A stretch of DNA of 15,307 nucleotides from Hymenoscyphus infarciens (lineage: Eukaryota > Ascomycota > Leotiomycetes > Helotiales > Helotiaceae). Location of the stretch: assembly GCA_001414345.1 (NCBI GenBank), contig LLCB01000632.1, positions 1 through 15,307 of the forward strand, written 5' to 3'. Shown here piece by piece: positions 7,745-15,307 of this stretch. A program made the position numbers and the translations under genes. Under the pieces are notes generated by a model. That model ran no database searches, was not told the origin of the DNA, and saw nothing but the letters and a program-made list of their open reading frames with translations. Position 1 is the first letter of the stretch. Each line of letters starts with the position of its first letter.

Positions 7745-7753
7745 TAAAAGAAA
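7745..7753. repeat. Right 9-bp target-site duplication (taaaagaaa)
   Basis: This is an exact copy of 6665-6673. Immediately outside it the CA-free composition resumes (apart from the first dinucleotide, caatt), which marks the boundary sharply. Confidence 0.85.
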
Positions 7754-8736
7754 CAATTATTATACTTATTATATATTTATACTCTATATCTAAAATTAAT
7801 AATATTAAAGAATTATAATTCTTAAATACTCTAGATAAATAAGTATATACTATATTAACTATTTCTATATAATATATTACTTATTCTTTATTACTACTAA
7901 TCTTATTAATCTTAATATTCTTAAATTATAATATAAATAACTATATTTAATAGATTATTATAAATAGAAAAGTAGCTACTATATATATTATACTTAAAGT
8001 ATAAAGTAATATATAAGCTATGTTAATAGCTACTAATATTTATACTAAATTAGAAAAGTAGAAATATCTTTATCTTTAAATAATTTAATAAAGTAAAACT
8101 AAGGCTTACTAGAATTTAATTATTTCTACTAGTACTTAAAAAGCATCTTATATACTATAAGAGGTATAAGTTTTAATTAAAGAATAATATATTTAAACTA
8201 AAGTAAGAAAAGATAAGAAATTTTAAGATATATAAGTAAGAGCTTTATTATAATAAAGAAAGCGCTAATATAAAAAGGATTATAATAAAGAGTTATACTA
8301 TCTAAGTAAGTCTTAATAATTATAATAAAGTATATATATATAGTACTAATAAAGAATAGTAGCTATAGAGAGTAAAGAAGTACTAGATAAAGAAGATAAT
8401 AAAGAAATAGAGCTTCCTTTATAGATATTAGAATATAGATATCTGATTTTTACTATATTTTACTACTATCTATTATATAGATAGGTCTAAATTATAAAAG
8501 AAAGAAACACTTTTCTAGTTACTTAGTAATAGCTATAACTGTTTAATACTAATTAGTAGGTTATTTTTACTACGAAGTTTAAAAGAACTATTTTATAAAG
8601 TATAAACTTTTAAAGAAACTTAAAAGTAATAAGAAAGTAATAATAAAGAAAAGAATTCTTTATTTATTAATATAATAATACTAGAAGTTTAATTCTACTT
8701 AATATATATAGATAATTATATTTAAGTAGTAAGATT
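7754..8736. other. RIP-degraded DNA with no recognisable gene
   Basis: This is CA/TG-poor and dense in TAA/TAG. From about 8150 to 8410 the plus strand is purine-rich (many aaag, gaag), which could be a decayed lysine/glutamate-rich coding segment, but no frame is clearly less interrupted than the others. No regulatory element is seen. Confidence 0.4.
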
Positions 8737-8775
8737 AAGTAATAGTATTAAGTAGTAGTATTAAGTAGTAGTATT
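8737..8775. repeat. Short tandem repeat, 3 x 13 bp
   Basis: Three units (8737-8749, 8750-8762, 8763-8775) read aagtaatagtatt and then twice aagtagtagtatt, followed by a broken copy. Similar agtagtagtatt pieces recur at about 8810-8826. Confidence 0.8.
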
Positions 8776-10420
8776 AAGTCTAACTAGTAGAAAGTTAGTA
8801 ATATTAAGTATAAGTAGTAGTATTAGTAATATCTTCTTATCTACCTCTTTAAAATTAATAGGCTTAAAAACTAAATTCCTCTCCTTTTTTAATAAATAAT
8901 TATATATTATTCTAAACTTCTTCTCTTATCTTATACCTCTTTTATAATTATATTCTTTAACTCTTATATCTTATAAAGCTACCTTACTATTCTACTATAT
9001 CTAGAAAATATTCTCTATAAGCTAATAATATAGAAAATATATATATTTAGTTTAAAGTTATTTATAATAAAGTTAATAAAACTTTTTATATAAATAAAAG
9101 AACTCGATTTAGTAAGGTTTTTATAAAATTCTATATAATTACTAAAAAGCTTAGTAATTCTTTAGTTTTTTTATTAAATAACCTTTCTATTAACGTAAAT
9201 AATATCTTATATAATATAAGTTTTAGAAGCTAAAGTCTACTTTATAGCTTATTATTTTACTTATTCTTTTACCTTTTTCTTTTACTTATTCTTTTACTTA
9301 TTCTTTTTTTATAAATAGTTTATAATATAAAATTAGACTATAATTAAAGTAGTTAATAAGCTTATACTTATTAATATTATAAATAGATATTAAACTGTTT
9401 TATATATAATTCTACCTAAAGTACCTATCTACTTCTATAAGAAGTACTTATATTAGGTATTAAAAACTAATTACTTAGAGTTAAAGATTATATTTAAAGG
9501 AATAAGAGTACTTTAACTATATATAGCTAAGATAGTTAAGTTAGTATTAAACTTATTAATAATTTATATACTAATTTTTAATATAAGTAGGTATAATAAA
9601 TAGCTTAACTATCTATGTTTTTCCTAAAGATAGTAAATATTATAAGTAGAGCTAAAAGAATACTAAGTAATTTATAGTTAAAAAGTAATAAAACTTACTT
9701 AAGTTAGTAAACTAACGTTTCTAATATAACTCTATATTTATATAACTAGACTCTATATTACTAGTTAGAATATACTTTTTATATTTAAAACTATTCTACC
9801 TTCTAAAGCCTTTTAAATCCTATCTTCTAAATCCTAATTTAACTAAAAAGAGGACTATTTACTATCCTACTACTACTTAGTCCTCTTTAGTACTCTTAGT
9901 AAAATAGATACTTTTTTAAATATTAAAAAAAAAAAAGGTTTTAATACTCTTATTAGACTTATAAAATAATATAAATCTTTAGTATATACTTCTAATATAA
10001 CTATAAATATTACTAATATTAGCTTTATACTTTTATAATAGATAAAAGAGTAGTTAAATATTCTTTTAAAACTATTTAAGGTAAAGTTAAGTAGTTAGTA
10101 ATCTTCTAAGAAATATTTTACTATTAAGAGTAAATTATAATAGTATATTTAAAAAGGAAAGCTAATTAATTAATTAGAGAGAAGAGAGAAGAGCTAGGAG
10201 TAAAGTTAAAGATAGAGAAGTCTTTAGTATTTCTAGTCTACTCTTTTTATATTAATTATTATAGCTATAGCTTTAGCTTTAGTTATAAGACTTTATATAA
10301 GTAAAGTAGTTTTAAATTAGAGATTATATTTATATTTATAGTAACTTATTAGTTTAAGTTCTACTACTTTTTACTACTTTTTAATAGTATTTACTATTAT
10401 TATATCTTAAGCTCTTAATA
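8776..10420. other. RIP-degraded DNA with minor low-complexity runs
   Basis: No gene can be supported. Low-complexity parts include a pyrimidine-rich stretch at about 9255-9312 built from cttattctttta-like pieces, an A run near 9926-9937 and taattaattaatta near 10153. The composition is that of saturated RIP throughout. Confidence 0.4.
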
Positions 10421-10470
10421 TATAATATAAGCTATATATATAAAGTTATAATCTTAATAGAATTTATATA
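10421..10470 (+). repeat. Copy 1 of a dispersed 50-bp direct repeat
   Basis: This matches 11151-11200 without gaps at about 46 of 50 positions; the last 33 bases (taaagttataatcttaata and onward to aatttatata) differ once, by G/A. The copies are 730 bp apart in the same orientation. They could be ends of a small decayed element, but no target duplication or longer similarity is visible around them. Confidence 0.65.
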
Positions 10471-11150
10471 GTAGTAATAAAAAGGTAAGCTTTAATAACT
10501 CTTCCTCTCTCTTTTTAATAAATATAAAGCTATTTCTACTAAAGCTCTCTAGCTATTTTAAGCTCTTTAGCTATTCTAAGCCCTCTAACCTATTCCTACT
10601 ATCTATAGCTAGAATACTAAATCACCTTTAAGCTAAATAATATTCTTATATACTATATTCTAAATATCTTAATCTTAAGTAGTATCTATTATAGAATACT
10701 CTACTTACTTCTTAATAGTCTATTATTAGTCTATTATAACTATATATCTAACCTTAGTATACTTATAATATACTCTAACTACTTCTTAATAGTTTATTAT
10801 AATAAGTAGCTAATCTCTTAAAATAAATATCCTTATAAATATTATACTATCTACTACTAATATATTAGACTATAGAAGTAGGAATAAGAAGTATCTTAAA
10901 AGTAGTAAAATGCTATCTATAGTTAAAATACTAGTTATAAGAGTTAAAGAGAGAGGATATCTTCTATTTATAGCCTTATTTCTAAGAAATTAAAAAGATA
11001 TATAAGATACGAGTTTATATTATAGTTTAGTAAAAGTAAGAAGAGATCGAGGTAAAGAGCTAGTAAAGGAAGGATATAATAGCTACTAAGGTTTAATAAT
11101 AAGATAATAAGACTATTTATATAAGATTACCTTACTAAGAATACTATTTA

Positions 11151-11200
11151 TATAATATAGACTATAAATATAAAGTTATAATCTTAATAAAATTTATATA
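11151..11200 (+). repeat. Copy 2 of the dispersed 50-bp direct repeat
   Basis: This is the second copy of the 10421-10470 sequence; flanking bases do not align on either side. The sequence is low in complexity, which lowers the weight of the match. Confidence 0.65.
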
Positions 11201-12971
11201 AGATTAAGAGAATAAGCCTAGGACTCTTACTTATTATTCTATTAATTTAAACTAAATAATAATATATAAATAGTATATAAATAATAAAAGAATATTAGTA
11301 AGTACTATATTAGTAAGAGATAAGTATAAATCTAAGATAGTTCTAGGTAGTTTTAGACGTTCTATTAAGAATAGAAACTTAAGCTATTAGTAGTAACGGT
11401 TATATATTTTTAGAATTACTAATTATAAGTTAAAACTTAATTAACCTATATATACTATAGTTATAGATTTAATAATCTATTATTATAGATAATAACTAGA
11501 TTTTAAATATTAAAACTTACTTAATAAAATATAATCTTAATATAGATTCTTTATAGTACTTTTCTTAAATAAATAAATCTATAATATAGAGAATACTTAT
11601 TTTAAGCTTCTACTTCTAGCTTCTCTAACCTTTACTTAGCTATTCTTAGTACTATAAAAGAGATAAATCTATACTAACGCGATACTATAAAAGAATAAGT
11701 AATATTAGTTCTAATAAACAAGACTACTTATAATACTTATAGAAAGCTAGGAATAGCTTTATAATAAATATAGCTGCTTATAACTTACCTCTCTACTTAC
11801 TACTTATATATATATATAATAACTATATATAATAATTACTATCTACTCCTACTTATTATATCCTATCTTATATAAACTATTTTAATAATAGATATAAATA
11901 TACTATAGTCTCTATTAACGTTATAATCTAACTCCTAGAGTAGTAGGTTATTATATATATATTAGTTAACCTATTTTAACCTTGATTTACTAATAAAGGT
12001 AGGTATAATATACTTATTAGACTCTATACCTTTACTATAAGGCTTTATCTATTATAATAAGGATTCTAAATAAGTAAAAAGGGAATATATTTACGTTTAA
12101 TAGTATATATAAGTTAAATAAGTAAGTACTAAAGTTAAATAAGAAAGTATAAGTATTACTAAGCTATAAAGTAAAAGTAATAAGAAAGAAAGTAATAGCT
12201 TAAGTACTAGTAGTAAAAAAAAGTAAACTTAAAGCTACTAATATACTCTTAATTTACTAGAGAGAGTACTACCTATTTTATATAAAATTATTTCTATAAA
12301 TATTATACTTATATATAAGTAACTTAATAATAACTTTATTTAAATTTATATACTTTAGAACTTAAATACTATAAATCCTATAATAATATATACTTAATCT
12401 CTTATTCTAGCTATACTATTAGGTTATAATTAAATAGAGTATCTCCTTAAATAAATTTTTAAAGAGCTTTTATTAATAACTAGACTTTAGTTTATTATAA
12501 ATAATAATAAATTATCTATATCTTTCTCTAGTATACTAACTAGGAAGTTAGATCTTACTTATATTAAAGGTAAGTCTTAAATATTAATATTTAATATTTA
12601 TATTTTTAAAGATAAAGAAGGATTTTAATTAGGTTCCTCTATTAAGTAAATAAGACTCTTATATTATAATCTTCTAGTAGTTATCTAGTACTACTACTTA
12701 TAGCTATAATTCTTAAAAGTAAGTCTAGAAATAATATATTAGTAATCTATTTAACTTATTTAGTTATAGTTATATAATTATAAAAAGAAGAAGAGAAAGA
12801 AGAGAAGTATATTACTTAGATTATATTATATAAGTATATTAACTTCTAAATAAGCTCTTACTATTTAAATAACTAGAACTAATATATTTAAAAGATTATT
12901 ATACCCTCTCTTTCTTATACTAATAAAGTACTATTAAATCTAAACTACTAATATAATACTATATATATTAA
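11201..12971. other. RIP-degraded DNA, possibly the upstream part of a decayed element
   Basis: No gene can be supported. Around 12020-12230 one plus-strand frame reads as a lysine- and serine-rich stretch if TAA/TAG are taken as former glutamine or tryptophan codons, but its stop density is not below background, so I do not call it. No repeat or site stands out. Confidence 0.35.
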
Positions 12972-13878
12972 AGCTCTCTTATAAAAGCTAACTTAAATAA
13001 GATTTCTCTAGAGTTAGATAAAGAAGAAGAGTATATAGATAAAGAATTATTAAGATATTTTATAATAAGTTCTAATAATATAACTAGACCTTTAAAGCTT
13101 TAAAAGAAGAAAAAGATAAAGAATAATAAAGTAAACGATTCTACTATTAATTTAATTATACTAAGTATAAATATTCTTTAGAATATATATATATATTTAG
13201 ATAAAAATTATATTATATAACCTAGACCTAAAAAGGACTTATAATACTACTTATACTTCTATACTAAGATTATAGCTCCTTTTAGTTATACTATTCTATC
13301 TTAGAGTAAAATAAAGAGATTTAATATCTTAGATTAAATTACTACTTTAGCTAATATTAGTAATAGCTCTAAGTCTTATTTTAAAGCTTTTTTTAATAAA
13401 AAAATTCTACTTACTTAAGAGATAGTAGATTATCTTAATTCTAAAGAGAGAATAGTAGTAAGAATAATATTTAAGACTATATACCTCTATACTTAAACTA
13501 AATCCTATTTCTTTAGATAATAAGATATAGTATTAATATTAGTTATAGGTTATAGATAGTATTAAAAGAGGCTATAAGTTTAAGTTAAGAATTAGTAAGT
13601 ACCTTTATCTAATAGCTTTAGATTTATCTAATATTAAATACTAAATTATTAATAGTAAGAGCTATATTAAAATATATAACTAGTATTAATAAGGTAAGAA
13701 GCTAGATAACTTTATAGGATTTATAATTAATTATATATAGTTTAAAAGCTAGTAACTAATTCTAGATAAGTTACTATTATTATACTAGCTATTAGCTTAT
13801 ATTAATAGTATTTTTACTACTAGTATTATAAGAGAATATAAAGGAATTAGTAGTAATAAGGATAAAGCTATTATATAA

Positions 13879-14130
13879 ATTATAATAGAAACTACTATAG
13901 GTGTTTTATTACTTATAATAGCTTATATATATCTTAATAAACTTAAAAAAGGAATCTATCTAAATATAGTAGAGAAGAATTTTAAAAAAAGAGCTAATCT
14001 AATCTTAATAAAAGATAAGAAGAGTTATTTAAAACTAATAGAACTAATAAATACTTTAAAACTAGAGAAAAAAGCTTTTAAACTTCTAACTAAATCTAGA
14101 GATAGTAATTTTCTACTCTTTATATTCTAA
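13879..14130 (+). pseudogene. Longest uninterrupted frame in the relic (83 codons plus stop)
   Basis: This stretch runs between a TAA at 13876 and a TAA at 14128 without a stop, unusual in DNA where TAA/TAG make up nearly a tenth of random triplets. The conceptual peptide is rich in Leu, Ile and Lys and hydrophobic near its start. It contains one of the few TG dinucleotides in the region (ggtgtt near 13902). It has no start codon or ribosome context and is part of the larger relic, not a gene of its own. About one such run could arise by chance in a window of this size. Confidence 0.3.
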
Positions 14131-14490
14131 TACTTAATAGTACTACCTTTTAAAAAGAAGATTATTAATAAAGATATATTAATATATTTATATTATCTTA
14201 ATTAATAATAGTTTATTATATTTACTAATTAGTTAAAATATATAAATAGATAAGTATTTATTTAAATAAATAAGATTAAAACATTTAATATATAAGAGGA
14301 GTCTAATATTAAAGAACTTAATTAAAAGTTATATAATCTAAAGAGATAGTTAGAAATAACTTATAAGTAGAAAATCCTAGATCTTATAAATACTTTTAAA
14401 AACGAAATTATAAAGCATCTAGAATAGTTCTATTAGATATCTTATAAGTAACTAGAAAAGATTATAATAGGTTAAAAGTAAAGAGTAGAA

Positions 14491-14608
14491 GAGATACTAT
14501 AAAGGAAGAGAGAGATACTATAAAAGGAGAGAGGGATACTATAAAGAGAGAGAGAGATACTATAAAGAGAGAGATACTATAGAGAGAGAGATACTATAAA
14601 AGGAGAGA
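14491..14608 (+). repeat. Purine-rich 21-bp repeats with shortened copies
   Basis: Three units of 21 bp (14491-14511, 14512-14532, 14533-14553) begin gagatactataaa and end in agaga; two shortened units of 17 bp follow (14554-14570, 14571-14587) and then one of 21 bp (14588-14608). The first three keep the frame of the coding relic upstream and would encode a seven-residue repeat rich in Glu, Arg and Lys, compatible with a former coiled coil. The 17-bp copies break that frame. Confidence 0.8.
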
Positions 14609-14610
14609 TA

Positions 14611-15307
14611 TTATAAGATACTTTTATTTAAAGTAAAAGTGTTATTATAAAACTAAAAGAATAGAATAATAAAGAACTATATAATATAACTTATATTAAA
14701 AGTAGATAACTTATATAAAAAAAGTATAATAGCTTTATAAGTATAAAGAGTAGCTATATCTAAAGAAATATTCTTTCTTTTAAAAGTTTCTATAAAGAAA
14801 AGTATAATAGTATTATAAATTTAAAGAGTAATAGAAATTTATAAATATCTAAATCTAGTAGTTAATAAGAATATTCTTTTAACTTAATTATTAAGTATTA
14901 ATTATTAATATATTAAGAGCTTAAGATATAATAATAGCTAAAAGTAAGATAACATTTTTCTTCTAAAGTATTAAAAAATAAGGAATTAAATAAAATTATA
15001 TTAAAATCTAAATTATATACTTTCTTTTTCTAAAACATTTTATATTTCCTTTTTTCTAAATCTTAAATTTATATTAAATTCCTTTATACTTTTAGAATTA
15101 TTAAGTTTATTCTAACTTATTTATAACTTTCTATCTTAAAAGTTTATAATAATTACTAAATAGACTAGAAATAGCTTTTCTAAGAATCTAGAGAATATAG
15201 AAAATAGTTATTTTATATTATTTTCTTTTAAGTACTTTTATTAATATAGTATTTTTTATAAAAGAATATATTATAATAAAGGTATAAAGAATACTAAAAA
15301 GAGTAGA
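14611..15307. other. RIP-degraded DNA to the end of the window
   Basis: There is no gene, repeat or site that I can support. A duplicated phrase, aaaagtataatagctttataa / aaaagtataatagtattataa (about 14720 and 14800), suggests a small degenerate repeat. Four of the rare surviving CA/TG dinucleotides outside the island lie between about 14280 and 15040, a slight rise. Confidence 0.4.

Larger units (their letters stand above)
12972..14610 (+). pseudogene. Possible relic of a protein-coding gene, RIP-inactivated, unidentified
   Basis: In the frame starting at 12972 (coordinates divisible by three), stops fall well below the other two plus frames: about seven in roughly 170 codons to 13493, whereas the other two frames show about one stop in seven or eight codons where I counted. 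Near 13500, at an A-run, the favourable frame moves by one base (coordinates leaving remainder one); from there stops are again few, and 13879-14127 is open for 83 codons. The downstream part is rich in Lys/Glu codons and runs into 21-bp repeats at 14491. Stops are TAA or TAG only, but this is not evidence by itself because TGA can hardly occur where TG is absent. No start codon survives (ATG needs TG). I do not recognise a catalytic motif; a transposable-element protein is the likeliest origin. An AT-rich chance bias cannot be excluded. Confidence 0.35.

Noticed and set aside
9241..9312. Polypyrimidine tract as a functional element
   Set aside because: It is low-complexity sequence built of cttattctttta-like pieces without any neighbouring splice site, LTR or gene.
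10421..11200. LTR element bounded by the 50-bp repeats
   Set aside because: Flanking target duplications and TG/CA-type ends are not seen, and the repeats are shorter than usual LTRs.
12020..12230. Coding relic rich in Lys and Ser
   Set aside because: Stops make up more than a tenth of codons in that frame, no better than background.
13879..14130. Intact small protein gene of 83 codons
   Set aside because: There is no ATG, no start context, and stops on both sides in the same frame; about one such run may occur by chance in this window.
1..15307. Mitochondrial or Plasmodium-like AT-rich genome
   Set aside because: AT richness alone would lower C and G evenly. Here C and G survive in CT/AG but not in CA/TG, no mitochondrial genes are seen, and an island of normal composition with transposon ends is embedded.

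Overview
The window looks like a gene-free, AT-rich heterochromatin block from a filamentous ascomycete (Pezizomycotina). The main reason is dinucleotide content. Outside one island (6674-7744) I count by eye only about two dozen CA or TG dinucleotides in roughly 14.2 kb, although both C and G are common in CT/AG, and TA is everywhere. The island holds about sixty CA/TG in 1.07 kb. Near-total conversion of CpA to TpA on both strands is the signature of repeat-induced point mutation (RIP), a fungal premeiotic defence against duplicated DNA. No intact protein gene, rRNA, tRNA, CRISPR or bacterial signal is present.

Layout. (1) 1-2697 and 3838 to about 4490 form one large minisatellite of 40-bp units (with 32-bp variants), built from two alternating dyad-symmetric motifs, and containing nearly perfect higher-order duplications (961-1304 / 1305-1648, and 809-960 / 2321-2472). 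(2) 2698-3832 is a small LTR element (TRIM-like, 1135 bp) with 155-156-bp LTRs. It interrupts the array, is flanked by the 5-bp duplication attat, and is itself heavily RIP-mutated. (3) About 4597-5600 holds a second, badly decayed tandem repeat with a period close to 70 bp. (4) 5601-6664 is featureless RIP-degraded DNA. (5) 6674-7744 is a DNA transposon-like island of near-normal composition. It has about 30-bp terminal inverted repeats, a 9-bp target duplication, three tandem 147-bp units inside and no coding capacity; a non-autonomous Mutator-like element is the best guess. (6) 7754-15307 is more RIP-degraded DNA, with a dispersed 50-bp repeat and, at about 12972-14610, a faint protein-coding relic in one strand, probably from an old transposable element.

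History that can be read from the sequence: the satellite and older elements were RIP-mutated almost to saturation; the TRIM inserted into the satellite early enough to be mutated too; blocks of the satellite were copied again after most mutation had occurred; and the island inserted late, having acquired only a few RIP-type changes, mainly in its 147-bp tandem copies. The surroundings would fit an AT-isochore, a pericentromere or a subtelomere; the sequence alone does not decide between them.
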